64,000 nt of DNA from assembly GCF_001571245.1 (NCBI RefSeq), contig NZ_BCTK01000005.1, positions 186,001-250,000 on the forward strand. The letters run 5' to 3'. This DNA comes from Achromobacter piechaudii NBRC 102461 (GTDB lineage: Bacteria > Pseudomonadota > Gammaproteobacteria > Burkholderiales > Burkholderiaceae_B). The stretch's first letter is position 1; each line of letters starts with the position of its first letter. The notes under the pieces are model-generated. The model ran no database searches. It was not told the origin of the DNA and saw only the letters and a list, made by a program, of their open reading frames with translations. This document shows, one piece after another, positions 35,231 to 44,962 of this stretch. The position numbers were made by a program, and so were the translations under genes.

Positions 35231-36144
35231 TGCGCGCCGCACTCAAACGCTGGTGGGACAGCGACATCGCCTGGGCCTGGCGCCGCGCGCCCGTAGCCAT
35301 CATCGCCACCTTGCTGCTGGCGACCCTGCTGGTCGGCTCGTTCGGCGCCGGCTGGGTCGCGCCGCACAATCCGTTCGACCTGACCAAGGTGGAATTGCTG
35401 GATGCGCTGCTGCCGCCCGCCTGGGAGGCCAACGGCCAGGCCACGTATCTGCTGGGCACCGACAGCCAGGGCCGCGACCTGTATTCCGCGATCCTGTACG
35501 GCACGCGCGTGTCGCTCTTGATTGGCCTGGCCTCGGTGCTGCTGTCGATGCTGATCGGCATCGTGCTGGGCTTGATATCCGGTTATGCGGGCGGGCGCGT
35601 CGATGCGTTCATCATGCGCGTGGCCGACGTGCAGCTGTCGTTTCCGGCGATCCTGATCGCGCTGCTGATCGATGGCGTCGCACGCGCCGCCGTGCCGCGC
35701 GACATGCACGAACTGATCGCCTTTCCGGTGCTGATCGGCGCCATCGCGCTTGCCGGCTGGCCGCAGTATGCGCGCACGGTGCGCGGGTCGACGCTGGTGG
35801 AGAAGAACCGCGAATACGTGCAGGCTGCGCGCGTGATCGGCGTGGCCTCGCCCGTCATCATGTTCCGCCATGTGCTGCCCAACGTGCTGGGGCCGGTGCT
35901 GGTGTTGGCGACGGTGCATCTGGCCACCGCCATCATCACCGAGGCGACCCTGTCGTTCCTGGGGGTAGGTGTGCCGCCGACCGCGCCGTCGCTGGGCACG
36001 CTGATCCGCATCGGCAACGATTTCCTGTTTTCCGGCGAATGGTGGATCACCATTTTCCCGGGCGCGGCGCTGGTGCTGCTGGTGCTGTCGGTCAACCTGC
36101 TGGGTGACTGGCTGCGCGATGCGCTCAACCCGCGGCTGAATTGA
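35230..36144 (+). CDS. dppC: Dpp/Opp-type ABC transporter permease (DppC-like)
   Basis: 304 residues from the ATG at 35230, which overlaps the dppB stop by one base. N-terminal cytoplasmic part, one membrane segment, a periplasmic loop with LLGTDSQGRDLYSAILYGTRVSLLIG (the usual DppC signature) and about five more membrane segments. The EAA loop is NREYVQAARVIGVASPVIMFRHVLPN. A longer frame beginning at 34762 runs through dppB in another register and is not real. Confidence 0.93.
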   Translation: MRAALKRWWDSDIAWAWRRAPVAIIATLLLATLLVGSFGAGWVAPHNPFDLTKVELLDALLPPAWEANGQATYLLGTDSQGRDLYSAILYGTRVSLLIGLASVLLSMLIGIVLGLISGYAGGRVDAFIMRVADVQLSFPAILIALLIDGVARAAVPRDMHELIAFPVLIGAIALAGWPQYARTVRGSTLVEKNREYVQAARVIGVASPVIMFRHVLPNVLGPVLVLATVHLATAIITEATLSFLGVGVPPTAPSLGTLIRIGNDFLFSGEWWITIFPGAALVLLVLSVNLLGDWLRDALNPRLN

Positions 36145-36151
36145 GGTAACC

Positions 36152-37132
36152 ATGAGCGCACTTCTGGAAGTCCGCAATCTGCGCGTGGAATTTCCCACGC
36201 GTCGCGGCACGCTACGCGCCCTGGACGACGTGTCCTTTTCCATCCAGGCCGGCGAAGTGCTGGGCGTGGTGGGCGAATCGGGCGCCGGCAAATCGCTGAC
36301 CGGCGCGTCCATCATCGGCCTGCTGGAACCACCCGGCCGCATCGCGGGCGGGGAAATCCTGCTGGCGGGCCGCCGCATTGACAACCTGCCCGACGAGCAG
36401 ATGCGCCGCGTGCGCGGCCGCGAGATCGGGGCGGTGTTCCAGGACCCGCTGACGTCCTTGAATCCGCTGTATACGGTGGGCCGGCAGTTGGCCGAAACCA
36501 TCGTCACGCACCTGGACATGAGCTGGTCGCAGGCGCGCAACCGCGCAGTGGAGTTGCTGGCCTCGACCGGTATTCCCGCCGCGCGCGAACGCATCGACCA
36601 CTACCCGCATCAGTTCTCGGGCGGCATGCGCCAACGCGTGGTGATCGCGCTGGCGCTGGCGGCCGAACCGAAGCTGGTGGTGGCCGACGAGCCGACCACC
36701 GCGCTGGATGTTTCCATCCAGGCGCAGATCATCGAATTGCTCAAGCGCTTGTGCCGCGATCACGGCACGGCGGTCATGCTGATCACGCACGACATGGGCG
36801 TGATCGCCGAAACCGCCGACCGCGTGGCGGTGATGTACGCGGGCCGCGTGGCCGAGATCGGGCCGGTGGCCGATGTGATCCACAAGCCGCGCCATCCGTA
36901 TACGTCGGGGCTGATGGGATCGATTCCGTCCATGGACGGACATACGGAAAGGCTGGTGCAGATCGATGGCAGCATGCCGCGCCTGAACGCCATTCCGCCC
37001 GGCTGTGCGTTCAATCCGCGTTGTGGCCAGCGCTTGCCGCGCTGCGCCAGCGAGCGCCCGGAATTATTGCCGGCGGGCACTTCCCGCGCGGCCTGTTGGT
37101 TGCATGACGATAAAACGATGGTGGCCGCATGA
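36152..37132 (+). CDS. dppD: Dpp/Opp-type ABC transporter ATP-binding protein (DppD-like)
   Basis: 326 residues. Walker A GESGAGKS, signature SGGMRQR, Walker [13 protein letters not shown] and the C-terminal oligopeptide-transporter domain with Cys pairs ([15 protein letters not shown]) that in this family may bind an iron-sulfur cluster. GAGGT lies before the ATG, 7 bp after dppC. It forms a heterodimer with the next ATPase. Confidence 0.94.
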   Translation: MSALLEVRNLRVEFPTRRGTLRALDDVSFSIQAGEVLGVVGESGAGKSLTGASIIGLLEPPGRIAGGEILLAGRRIDNLPDEQMRRVRGREIGAVFQDPLTSLNPLYTVGRQLAETIVTHLDMSWSQARNRAVELLASTGIPAARERIDHYPHQFSGGMRQRVVIALALAAEPKLVVADEPTTALDVSIQAQIIELLKRLCRDHGTAVMLITHDMGVIAETADRVAVMYAGRVAEIGPVADVIHKPRHPYTSGLMGSIPSMDGHTERLVQIDGSMPRLNAIPPGCAFNPRCGQRLPRCASERPELLPAGTSRAACWLHDDKTMVAA

Positions 37133-38118
37133 GCACGCCCTTGGTAGAAGTAAAGGACGCGGCGCGCTGGTTCGACGTGTCGCCGCCCTGGTTGGAGCGC
37201 AAGCTGGCGGGCAAGCCGCGTGTGATGCTGCGCGCGGTGGACGGGGTGTCGTTCGATATCGCGCGTGGGGAAACATTGGCGCTGGTGGGCGAGTCGGGCT
37301 GTGGAAAATCCACGGTCGCGCGCATGCTGGTCGGTCTGTATGGGCTGACGCGTGGCGATATCCGATTCGATGGCCAGCCGCTGTCGCGCATGTCGGAAAA
37401 GGGTGGACGCAGTCTGCGCAAGCGCTTGCAGATGATTTTCCAGGATCCCTATGCCAGCCTGAACCCGCGCTGGCGCGTGGGCCGCATCATTGCGGAACCC
37501 ATGTTGACCCATACGCAGATGACACCGGCCGAACGCGTCGCGCGTGTGGGCGAGCTGCTCAAGCAGGTCGGTTTGGATCCGGCGGATCAGGGCCGCTACC
37601 CGCATCAGTTCTCGGGCGGCCAGCGGCAACGTATTTCGATTGCGCGCGCGCTGGCGGTGAATCCGGAATTCCTGGTGTGCGATGAGCCCACCTCGGCGCT
37701 GGACGTGTCGGTGCAGGCGCAGGTGCTGAACCTGATGAAGGACCTGCAACGCAAGCTGGGGCTGACCTATCTGTTCATTTCGCACAACCTGGCGGTGGTG
37801 CACCACGTGGCCGACCGGGTTGGCGTGATGTACCTGGGCCGCATGGTCGAAGTGGCGCCGCGCGACGAGCTGTTCGCGCGTCCCCGGCATCCGTACACGC
37901 GCATGCTGCTGGAGGCGATTCCGGATATCAACGGGGCCGGCAAGCCGCGCACGGCGGTGGCGGGCGAGGTGCCTAATCCGTTGAATCCGCCGTCGGGGTG
38001 TACGTTTCACCCGCGCTGTCCTCACGCGAACGATCGGTGCAGGCAGGAAGCGCCGGTGGCGATGCTGACGGGTGTGTCGGTGGTAGCGTGCCACGCCGTG
38101 CAGGAAGGGCGGGCGTAG
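37129..38118 (+). CDS. dppF: Dpp/Opp-type ABC transporter ATP-binding protein (DppF-like)
   Basis: 329 residues. Walker A GESGCGKS, signature [15 protein letters not shown], Walker [13 protein letters not shown] and the C-terminal [14 protein letters not shown] motif of the family. It overlaps dppD by 4 bp (ATGA) and ends the five-gene operon. DppF members with this opening ([14 protein letters not shown]) often belong to transporters of unusual peptides; the substrate is unknown. Confidence 0.94.
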   Translation: MSTPLVEVKDAARWFDVSPPWLERKLAGKPRVMLRAVDGVSFDIARGETLALVGESGCGKSTVARMLVGLYGLTRGDIRFDGQPLSRMSEKGGRSLRKRLQMIFQDPYASLNPRWRVGRIIAEPMLTHTQMTPAERVARVGELLKQVGLDPADQGRYPHQFSGGQRQRISIARALAVNPEFLVCDEPTSALDVSVQAQVLNLMKDLQRKLGLTYLFISHNLAVVHHVADRVGVMYLGRMVEVAPRDELFARPRHPYTRMLLEAIPDINGAGKPRTAVAGEVPNPLNPPSGCTFHPRCPHANDRCRQEAPVAMLTGVSVVACHAVQEGRA

Positions 38119-38230
38119 GGGGGCTGAAAATGCGGCGCGGGCCTTGGCGCCCGCGCGGTGATCAGTGACGGTGATCGGTGCCTGAGATTCGCGGCGGCGA
38201 TTCGTGAGGGCGATTCCTGCCTGAGATCCT

Positions 38231-38269
38231 TGGCGCCAATCTGTGGCGCCAATCTGTGGCGCCAATCCG
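38231..38269. repeat. Three tandem 13-bp repeats (TGGCGCCAATCTG)
   Basis: Units at 38231-38243, 38244-38256 and 38257-38269; the first two are identical and the third has one change. Each contains the palindrome TGGCGCCA. They sit between dppF and the end of the acidic-protein gene. Nearby, GATCAGTGACG occurs at 38160-38170 and again at 38277-38287, so the whole 38155-38290 stretch is repeat-rich. Confidence 0.85.
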
Positions 38270-38278
38270 TGACGACGA

Positions 38279-38791
38279 TCAGTGACGATGATCGTGGACG
38301 GTGTCGTAAGGCGTGTCGTCGTCCTCGTCATCCTCGTCGTCGTCCTCTTCCTCGGCGTCCGGATCGGGCTGCGGTTCCTCGCTAAGCGCGAACGGCAGCA
38401 CGTCTTCCAGGTTGTCGGACCAGGCGGATTCTTCGCCGTCATGGTCCAGCTTGATGAAGCGTTCGCCTTCATTCAGTGAAATCTGCACGGCCCACAGATA
38501 AAGGCAGTCGTAGGTTTCGTCTTCGGAATGCGGCAGGCCGCCGCGATTGCCCAACAGGCGCGAGCCCGCGCCGCCCAGCTGAACGTGGGTCTGCTCTTCG
38601 TCCGCTTCGGCGTTCTCGTCCAGCGGCACGCCATAGGTCACCCATTCGGTGCCTTCGTCGCCCAGGATGACTTCGGCCAGCACGGGCTTGCCCAGATAGG
38701 CGCTGAGCGCGTCGGCGGTCTTGGCCAGCATGTCCAGTTCGGAGGCGCTGAAATGGGTCACGGAGGCTGGGGGAGTTGCAGAGGCGGACAT
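38279..38791 (-). CDS. Conserved acidic protein of unknown function
   Basis: 170 residues from the ATG at 38791 (AGGAA upstream; an extension to 38839 lacks support). The first ~130 residues look globular (SASELDMLAKTADALSAYLGKPVLAEVILGDEG, then ETYDCLYLWAVQISLNEGERFIKLD). The last ~35 are strongly acidic (runs of Asp and Glu) and end in HDHRH. No signal peptide or membrane segment. I do not recognise a named family. The acidic tail may bind metal or basic proteins. It is monocistronic, with repeats at its 3' end. Confidence 0.75.
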   Translation of the reverse strand: MSASATPPASVTHFSASELDMLAKTADALSAYLGKPVLAEVILGDEGTEWVTYGVPLDENAEADEEQTHVQLGGAGSRLLGNRGGLPHSEDETYDCLYLWAVQISLNEGERFIKLDHDGEESAWSDNLEDVLPFALSEEPQPDPDAEEEDDDEDDEDDDTPYDTVHDHRH

Positions 38792-38912
38792 GAAGGGTTC
38801 CTGGGCGCGATGAAGCCGCGACGGCACGGCAAGATACAAAGTCAGTCGCTATTGTCTCGCGATCAGCGTTGCGTTGCATCAGGCGCTTGGATGACGCAGC
38901 GTGACAAGCCTG

Positions 38913-39704
38913 TCAGGCAAGGGCGGCGGGACCGCGCTTGCGCGCGCTGTCGGGCGATTCGCCGGTCAAACGCTGGAACATCGCGATGAAGGCGGACGCA
39001 GTGCTGTAGCCCATTTCGCGCGCCACGGTTTGCACGGAATGGCCGGCTTCGAGCATGCCCAGCGCCGACACCACGCGCAGCCGTTGGCGCCAATCATTGA
39101 ATGACATGCCCAGGTGCTGCTGGCAGTGGCGCAGCAGCGTGCGCTCGGTGATTCCCGCCGTGGCGGCCCAATGCGCAGCGCCGCGCTTGTCGCCGGGATG
39201 GCGCTGCAACGCGGATAGGATGGGCGCCAGCACGGGCTCGGTGGTAGAGGGCAGATAGCTGGCGTAGGCGCGCGCCCCGCGCAACTGGTCGATGACGACC
39301 TGCGCCATCCGACGATCCTGGGGCGTGGCCGGATAGCGGATGCCGCGCCGCTCGTAGTCCCCCAGAATCGCCCGGATGACGGGGCTGATCTCCAATGTGC
39401 ATGGCGCATCAGGCAGGCCGGCGCAGGCCTCTGCTGGAATATCGATGCAGGCGTAATGCACTTCGCCTTCGTTCTGGCAGCAGTGCTCGACCCCGGGCGG
39501 TATCCAGATGGCGTACTGCGGCGGCGACAAATAGCTGACGCCCTCGATGCTGATTTCCATGATGCCCGACAGCGCGAAATTCAATTCCGCCCAGGGCGAG
39601 CTGTGCCGCTGCATGCGCGAATGGGGCGTGAAATGCAGGATGCGGCAGGCCAGCGGGTAGGGCAGGTGGCTGGCCAGCGCGGGCGCGGTGTCAGCAAAGT
39701 CCAT
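38913..39704 (-). CDS. AraC-family transcriptional regulator with cupin-type sensor
   Basis: 263 residues. The N-terminal half is a cupin-like sensor (SPWAELNFALSGIMEISIEG, WIPPGVEHCC). The C-terminal ~100 residues carry the double helix-turn-helix (WAATAGITERTLLRHCQQHLGMSFNDWRQRLR and VAREMGYSTASAFIAMFQRLTGESP). It is divergent from a DMT-type exporter 97 bp away, a very common pairing in proteobacteria in which the AraC protein controls the exporter. Confidence 0.9.
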   Translation of the reverse strand: MDFADTAPALASHLPYPLACRILHFTPHSRMQRHSSPWAELNFALSGIMEISIEGVSYLSPPQYAIWIPPGVEHCCQNEGEVHYACIDIPAEACAGLPDAPCTLEISPVIRAILGDYERRGIRYPATPQDRRMAQVVIDQLRGARAYASYLPSTTEPVLAPILSALQRHPGDKRGAAHWAATAGITERTLLRHCQQHLGMSFNDWRQRLRVVSALGMLEAGHSVQTVAREMGYSTASAFIAMFQRLTGESPDSARKRGPAALA

Positions 39705-39724
39705 GTCGGATGCGCGGGAGGGTT

Positions 39725-39758
39725 TGTCTGTTTTTCATTATATACAGCCATTCAGACA
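39725..39758. promoter_or_regulatory. Inverted repeat TGTCTG-N22-CAGACA in the AraC/DMT divergent region
   Basis: A 6-bp dyad (39725-39730 and 39753-39758) spans the short region between the AraC regulator and the exporter, with a TATAAT -10 match for the AraC gene on the minus strand at 39742-39737. TACACT at 39764-39769 is a possible -10 for the exporter. Position makes it a candidate AraC site. Confidence 0.4.
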
Positions 39759-39801
39759 GGCCCTACACTTGCGGCCTGTTCTGATTCCGCATCACCGTCT
39801 T

Positions 39802-40731
39802 ATGTCGCGCTCCGACTCCCTCGCCGTTCCTGCCCGCTATCTGCTGTTTCCGCTGCTGGCGGCCCTGATCTGGTCCGTCAACATGATTGTCACGAAGATG
39901 GCCGCCGGCGTGATTTCGCCCGCGGTCATCGGCTTTTACCGCTGGGCGCTGGCCGGCGCAGTGCTTACGCCTTTCGCCTTGCGCGGCGTCTGGACGCAGC
40001 GCCGGCTGATCTGGCCCTACCTGCCCAAATTCGCCGTGCTGGGCGGGCTGGGCATGGCGCTTTATCAGGGTTTGGCCTACGTGGCTGCGTCCAGCACCAC
40101 GGCCACCAACATGGGCATCATCACCGCCATGATTCCGCTGCTGACCATCGCGGTGGGCACGGTGGTGCTGCGCCAGCGGCCCACGTTGATGGCGATACTG
40201 GGCGGCCTGGTGTCGCTGGCCGGCCTGGCGCTGCTGATCGGCGAGGGCGACCCTGCACGCCTGCTGTCCGTGGGCGCCAACCCGGGCGATCTGCTGATGG
40301 GGCTGGCGGCGCTGGCTTATGCGCTTTATGGCGTGCTGCTGCGCCGTTGGGGCTTGCCGGTGGGGCCCTGGGTGTCGCTGTATGTGCAGATCGGATTCGG
40401 CGTGCTGTTCCAGTTGCCCGCGTTCCTGATGGCCGCGCCATCGCCGCTGAACGCCAGCAACGTGCCGCTGGTGCTGTACGCCGCGATCTTTCCGTCACTG
40501 TTCGCGCCTTTTCTCTGGATGCAGGGCGTCAAGCATCTGGGGCCCAATCGCGCCAGCATTTTCCTGAACCTGATGCCGGTGGGCACGGTCGCCATCGCCT
40601 CGATCTTCCTGGACGAAAAGCCGCACCTGTTCCACATCGTCGGCGGCTTGCTGGCGCTGGCCGGCGTGATGCTCGCGCAGATGCGCACGCCCCGGCTGGG
40701 CGGTGCGCGCGCCGGTAAAGCGGCGGGTTGA
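39802..40731 (+). CDS. EamA/DMT-superfamily transporter
   Basis: 309 residues from the ATG at 39802, with about ten membrane segments in two EamA repeats (ALIWSVNMIVTKMAAGVISPAVIGFYRW at the start, AAIFPSLFAPFLWMQGVKHLGPNRASIFLNLMPV in the second half). Such proteins export amino acids or other metabolites. The divergent AraC gene probably regulates it. An in-frame extension to 39688 overlaps the regulator and lacks a ribosome site. Confidence 0.9.
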   Translation: MSRSDSLAVPARYLLFPLLAALIWSVNMIVTKMAAGVISPAVIGFYRWALAGAVLTPFALRGVWTQRRLIWPYLPKFAVLGGLGMALYQGLAYVAASSTTATNMGIITAMIPLLTIAVGTVVLRQRPTLMAILGGLVSLAGLALLIGEGDPARLLSVGANPGDLLMGLAALAYALYGVLLRRWGLPVGPWVSLYVQIGFGVLFQLPAFLMAAPSPLNASNVPLVLYAAIFPSLFAPFLWMQGVKHLGPNRASIFLNLMPVGTVAIASIFLDEKPHLFHIVGGLLALAGVMLAQMRTPRLGGARAGKAAG

Positions 40732-40817
40732 TGCCGGCGCGCCGACCCTGACGCACACCTGTCGGGGTTCCGGCCTACAATCGACGATTCATCAGCTTTC
40801 TTTCCCTATACGAGCCC

Positions 40818-42491
40818 ATGGCCCAATACGTCTACACCATGAACCGCGTCGGCAAGATCGTGCCGCCCAAGCGGCAGATCCTGCGCGATATCTCGCTTTC
40901 GTTTTTTCCTGGCGCCAAGATCGGCGTGCTGGGCCTGAACGGCTCGGGCAAGTCGACGCTGCTGAAGATCATGGCTGGCGTCGATAAAGAGATCGAAGGC
41001 GAAGCCATCCCCATGCCGGGCCTGAACATCGGCTATCTGCCGCAGGAACCGCAACTGAACCCCGAGCACACGGTGCGCCAATCGGTCGAAGAGGGCCTGG
41101 GCGCCGTCGTCACCGCCAAGAAGCGCCTGGACGAGGTCTACGCCGCTTACGCCGAGCCGGACGCCGACTTCGACGCGCTGGCCGCTGAACAGGCCGACCT
41201 GGAAGCCATCATCGCCGCTGCCGCTTCCAGCGGTTCGGACGACATCGAACACCAGATGGAAATCGCCGCCGACGCGCTGCGCCTGCCGCCCTGGGACGCC
41301 ATCGTCGGCAACCTGTCCGGTGGTGAAAAGCGCCGCGTGGCGCTGTGCCGCCTGCTGCTGTCCAAGCCCGACATGCTGCTGCTGGACGAGCCCACTAACC
41401 ACTTGGACGCCGAAAGCGTGGAATGGCTGGAGCAATTCCTGCACAAGTTCCCCGGCACCGTCGTCGGCGTGACCCACGATCGCTACTTCCTGGACAACGC
41501 CGCCGAATGGATCCTGGAACTGGATCGCGGCTACGGCATTCCCTGGAAGGGCAACTACAGCTCGTGGCTGGAACAGAAGGAAGACCGCCTCAAGCAGGAA
41601 GAATCCTCGGAATCGGCCCGCCAGAAGACCATCAAGAAAGAACTTGAGTGGGTGCGCCAGAACCCCAAGGGCCGTCAGGCCAAGGCCAAGGCGCGTCTGG
41701 CCCGCTTCGAGGAACTGTCGTCCTACGAATACCAGAAGCGCAACGAAACCCAGGAAATCTTCATCCCCGTGGGTGAGCGCCTGGGCAACGAGGTCATCGA
41801 ATTCAACAACGTCAGCAAGGCGTATGGCGATCGCCTGTTGATCGACAACCTCAGCTTCAAGATTCCGCCGGGCGCCATCGTCGGCATCATCGGCGCGAAC
41901 GGCGCGGGTAAGTCCACGCTGTTCCGCATGATCGCCGGCCGCGAGCAGCCGGATTCGGGCGAAGTCACCATCGGCCAGACCGTGAAGCTGGCCTATGTGG
42001 ACCAGTCGCGCGATGCGCTGGAAGACAAGAAGACGGTGTTCGATGCGGTGGCCGACGGCGCCGACATCCTGACCGTGGGCAAGTTTGAAATGTCGTCGCG
42101 CGCCTATCTGGGCCGCTTCAACTTCAAGGGCGGCGACCAGAACAAGGTCGTGGGCCAACTGTCCGGTGGTGAACGCGGCCGCCTGCACATGGCCAAGACG
42201 CTCATCGCCGGCGGCAACGTGCTGCTGCTTGACGAACCGTCCAACGACCTCGACGTTGAAACGCTGCGCGCGCTGGAAGACGCCTTGCTCGAATTCCCCG
42301 GCAGCGTCATGGTCATCAGCCACGATCGCTGGTTCCTGGACCGTATCGCCACGCACATCCTGGCTTTCGAAGGCGATTCGCAAGTGGTGTTCTTCGACGG
42401 CAACTACCAAGAGTACGAAGCCGACAAGAAGCGCCGCCTGGGCGAAGAGGGCGCCAAGCCCAAGCGCCTGCGCTACAAGGCATTGAAGTAA
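40818..42491 (+). CDS. ettA: Energy-dependent translational throttle protein EttA (ABC-F)
   Basis: 557 residues with two ABC ATPase domains and no membrane part. The EttA pattern is clear: [21 protein letters not shown], Walker A GLNGSGKS and GANGAGKS, signatures LSGGEKRR and LSGGERGR, a linker with the P-site tRNA-interaction motif between the domains ([15 protein letters not shown]), and the arm region near residues 95-135. EttA binds the ribosomal E site and gates the first elongation step according to ATP/ADP ratio. A strong terminator follows. Confidence 0.96.
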   Translation: MAQYVYTMNRVGKIVPPKRQILRDISLSFFPGAKIGVLGLNGSGKSTLLKIMAGVDKEIEGEAIPMPGLNIGYLPQEPQLNPEHTVRQSVEEGLGAVVTAKKRLDEVYAAYAEPDADFDALAAEQADLEAIIAAAASSGSDDIEHQMEIAADALRLPPWDAIVGNLSGGEKRRVALCRLLLSKPDMLLLDEPTNHLDAESVEWLEQFLHKFPGTVVGVTHDRYFLDNAAEWILELDRGYGIPWKGNYSSWLEQKEDRLKQEESSESARQKTIKKELEWVRQNPKGRQAKAKARLARFEELSSYEYQKRNETQEIFIPVGERLGNEVIEFNNVSKAYGDRLLIDNLSFKIPPGAIVGIIGANGAGKSTLFRMIAGREQPDSGEVTIGQTVKLAYVDQSRDALEDKKTVFDAVADGADILTVGKFEMSSRAYLGRFNFKGGDQNKVVGQLSGGERGRLHMAKTLIAGGNVLLLDEPSNDLDVETLRALEDALLEFPGSVMVISHDRWFLDRIATHILAFEGDSQVVFFDGNYQEYEADKKRRLGEEGAKPKRLRYKALK

Positions 42492-42513
42492 GCCTCGCTC
42501 GCTTGCCCTCGAA

Positions 42514-42548
42514 AAATCCCGGCCGTGAATTCGCGCCGGGATTTTTTT
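42514..42548 (+). terminator. Rho-independent terminator of ettA
   Basis: AAATCCCGGC (42514-42523) pairs perfectly with GCCGGGATTT (42535-42544), followed by a run of seven T (42542-42548). It lies 22 bp after the ettA stop. Confidence 0.92.
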
Positions 42549-42695
42549 CGCGCTGATAGAATCAAAAAACGCATCAGGCGCCGGTTGGTCTCTGCGTAAC
42601 GCAGGCGGCCCAAAGCCATGGCGACGCCCGCCTGACACGCATCACGCCAAGGCTGGCCGGCACATCCGGCACGCCGCGCTCTCCGGAGATTTCCC

Positions 42696-43229
42696 ATGTT
42701 GCTGCAAGCCGCCGATTCCACCTTCCTCATCGTCGATATGCAGGGCAGGCTGATGCCCGTCATCCACGACAACGAGGCCGTGCTCAACACCACGCACAAA
42801 CTCGCGCAAGCCGCGCGGATGCTCGACGTGCCGGTCATCGCCACCGAACATCACAGCAAGATGCTGGGCGTCACCGTCGACCCGTTACGCGACATCGTGC
42901 AATCCACATTTCAGAAGATGCACTTTTCTTCGGCGCGCGAACCAGGCTTCGAAGCGTGGCTGCCTGCTGCGCGCAAGACCATTCTGGTGGCCGGCTGCGA
43001 GGCGCATATCTGCGTGCTGCAAACGGTGATCGGGCTGGCGGACATGGGCTATCACGCCGTGCTGGTGTCGGACGCAGCGGGCTCGCGCAAGCCTGCGGAC
43101 CATCACGCAGCGCTGCGTCGCGCGCGGGCGCACGGTGCTGAAATCGTCACATCGGAAATGGCAATATTTGAATGGATGCAAACTTGCGAGCATCCACGTT
43201 TTCGTGATGTGTTACGTCTCGTCAAATAG
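42696..43229 (+). CDS. Isochorismatase-family cysteine hydrolase (YcaC-like)
   Basis: 177 residues with the catalytic triad of the family: D14 (FLIVDMQ), K74 (TFQKMHF) and C106 (CEAHICVLQT, with the usual cis peptide before it). Members hydrolyse amides or N-carbamoyl compounds such as nicotinamide or isochorismate. The short length and motif spelling fit the YcaC-like hydrolases of unknown substrate. GGAG precedes the ATG. It stands alone between ettA and a lipoprotein gene. Confidence 0.9.
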   Translation: MLLQAADSTFLIVDMQGRLMPVIHDNEAVLNTTHKLAQAARMLDVPVIATEHHSKMLGVTVDPLRDIVQSTFQKMHFSSAREPGFEAWLPAARKTILVAGCEAHICVLQTVIGLADMGYHAVLVSDAAGSRKPADHHAALRRARAHGAEIVTSEMAIFEWMQTCEHPRFRDVLRLVK

Positions 43230-43281
43230 CGGACGCGGCTTGCAACATCGTCCCTGGGGCACGCAATTATTCTCTCGCCCT

Positions 43282-43310
43282 TTGACACAATTCCTGGGCA
43301 AACCTAACAC
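43282..43310 (+). promoter_or_regulatory. Candidate sigma-70 promoter of the glycine-zipper lipoprotein
   Basis: Consensus TTGACA (43282-43287) with TAACAC (43305-43310) after 17 bp. The leader would be about 100 nt. Confidence 0.5.
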
Positions 43311-43419
43311 CCCTGGCGAAGATAGTTTGAGATCCTGAAGCCTCTAAACCCTTATGGGGACCGCGCGCTCGCGTCAGGTCCATGGTGCGGCCCCTGGGTA
43401 TAAGAATAGGAGCCTCATC

Positions 43420-43644
43420 ATGAAAATCGCATCTCTCTCCAAAATCTGTGTCGCACTGGCCATGACTGCCGCCATGGCGGGCTGCTCGTCGTGGGATGGC
43501 ATGAGCCATCGTCAAAAGAGCACCGTTGGCGGCGCCGCATTGGGCGGTGTCGCGGGCGCCGTGATCACCAACGGCGGCGTCCTCGGTACGGTTGGCGGAG
43601 CGGCGATCGGCGGCGTGATCGGCGATCAGGTCGGCAAGCATTAA
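43420..43644 (+). CDS. Small glycine-zipper lipoprotein
   Basis: 74 residues. The signal peptide ends in a lipobox (MAGC), with Cys22 as the lipidated residue followed by SS, which suggests outer-membrane sorting. The mature part is a glycine zipper (GGAALGGVAGAVITNGG ... GGAAIGGVIGDQVG), as in OsmB/SlyB-like proteins. Such proteins insert into or brace the outer membrane and are often stress-induced. The ATG at 43420 follows TAGGAG; an in-frame start at 43354 would hide the signal peptide. Confidence 0.9.
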   Translation: MKIASLSKICVALAMTAAMAGCSSWDGMSHRQKSTVGGAALGGVAGAVITNGGVLGTVGGAAIGGVIGDQVGKH

Positions 43645-43661
43645 GCGCCTGCGCAGCATGC

Positions 43662-43691
43662 AAAACGCCCGGCAATGCCGGGCGTTTTTTT
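43662..43691. terminator. Rho-independent terminator after the lipoprotein gene
   Basis: A 12-bp perfect stem (43662-43673 with 43677-43688), a 3-nt loop and a T-run to 43691. A-rich sequence on the left side lets it also serve the convergent minE transcript, whose stop is at 43745. Confidence 0.92.
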
Positions 43692-43744
43692 ATGGCCGTG
43701 ATCCAGTATGAAATGCGCGCCGGCAAGCCGGCGCGGCTGCCGCA

Positions 43745-44002
43745 TCAGGTTTCGTTCTGCGGCATCTCGATCTTCACTTCCAACACTTCCAGCGTGTCCT
43801 GGCGTTCCAGGTGCACCTTGATGTCTTCAGGGTTGATCTTCACGTACTTGGAAATCACCGCGATAAGTTCCTGCTGCAGCTGCGGCAGGTAGTCGGGCGA
43901 GTCGCCGCGGCCCCGCTCGTGGGCCAGGATGATCTGCAACCGTTCCTTGGCGACGGAAGCGGAAGTTTTCTTTTGACCAAGCAGAAACGACAGGAAGGAC
44001 AT
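43745..44002 (-). CDS. minE: Cell-division topological specificity factor MinE
   Basis: 85 residues, the usual length. The N-terminal part ([28 protein letters not shown]) is the MinD-contacting, membrane-targeting region, and the C-terminal part is the dimerisation domain ([17 protein letters not shown]). MinE drives MinD off the membrane and makes the Min oscillation that keeps division at midcell. It starts 3 bp after the minD stop. Confidence 0.97.
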   Translation of the reverse strand: MSFLSFLLGQKKTSASVAKERLQIILAHERGRGDSPDYLPQLQQELIAVISKYVKINPEDIKVHLERQDTLEVLEVKIEMPQNET

Positions 44003-44005
44003 TGC

Positions 44006-44821
44006 TTACTTGCCTCCGAACAGGCGTTTCAGGAATCCGGGCTTTTCGTAATCGGTAAAGCGCAGGGCCTTGTCTTCGCCAAGGTAACGGGCCACGACGT
44101 CCTTGTACGCTTCGGAAACGTCGGTCTCTTTCAGATGGATTGCCGGCAAGCCTTGGTTGGACGCTTGCAGCACCGCTTCCGATTCGGGGATGACACCGAT
44201 CAGCTTGATGCGCAGGATGTCTTCGATATCGCCCAACGACAGCATTTCGCCGTCGACCACGCGCTTCGGGTTGTAGCGCGTGAGCAGCAGGAATTCCTTG
44301 ACGGGTTCACCGCCGTCCACCGCCCGCTTGGACTTGGCCGCCAGGATGCCCAGGATGCGGTCCGAGTCGCGCACCGAGGAGACTTCCGGGTTGGTCACGA
44401 CCAGCGCGTCGTCGGCGAAATAGGCCGCCATCAGCGCGCCCGTTTCGATACCGGCCGGCGAGTCGCAGACGATGTATTCGAAACCCATTTCCTTCAGGTC
44501 ATTGATGACCTTTTCCACGCCTTCCTGCGTCAGCGCGTCTTTGTCGCGCGTTTGCGAGGCGGGCAGGATGAACAGGTTTTCAAGCTGCTTGTCCTTGATC
44601 AGCGCCTGGTTGAGGGTGGCTTCGCCCTGGATCACGTTGACGAAGTCGTACACCACGCGACGCTCGCAGCCCATGATGAGGTCGAGATTGCGCAGGCCGA
44701 CATCGAAGTCGATGACAGCGGTCTTGTGGCCCCGCATCGCGAGGCCCGCGGAAAAACTGGCGCTCGTCGTGGTTTTACCCACGCCGCCTTTGCCGGAAGT
44801 CACCACAACAATGCGTGTCAT
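44006..44821 (-). CDS. minD: Septum-site-determining ATPase MinD
   Basis: 271 residues from the ATG at 44821. Deviant Walker A KGGVGKTTTSAS at the N-terminus, switch regions (FDVGLRNLDLIMG, CDSPAGIE), and the C-terminal amphipathic membrane-targeting helix (PGFLKRLFGGK). It binds ATP, dimerises on the membrane and recruits MinC and MinE. Confidence 0.97.
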   Translation of the reverse strand: MTRIVVVTSGKGGVGKTTTSASFSAGLAMRGHKTAVIDFDVGLRNLDLIMGCERRVVYDFVNVIQGEATLNQALIKDKQLENLFILPASQTRDKDALTQEGVEKVINDLKEMGFEYIVCDSPAGIETGALMAAYFADDALVVTNPEVSSVRDSDRILGILAAKSKRAVDGGEPVKEFLLLTRYNPKRVVDGEMLSLGDIEDILRIKLIGVIPESEAVLQASNQGLPAIHLKETDVSEAYKDVVARYLGEDKALRFTDYEKPGFLKRLFGGK

Positions 44822-44962
44822 GACGATCAAACCCTTATGTTCGAATAAATCGCGTTATCGTAAAGCAAAAAGCCCATGTAAGGCTTCTTACAGAATGTGT
44901 TGAGACTTGATGTTCCTGCTGCTGGGGCCAGCGTGCTTGCACGCCGCGTCGTCGCCGCCAGT

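Noticed and set aside
34762..36144. A longer DppC-like protein starting inside dppB
   Set aside because: The extension is an out-of-frame reading of dppB; the normal DppC N-terminus starts at 35230.
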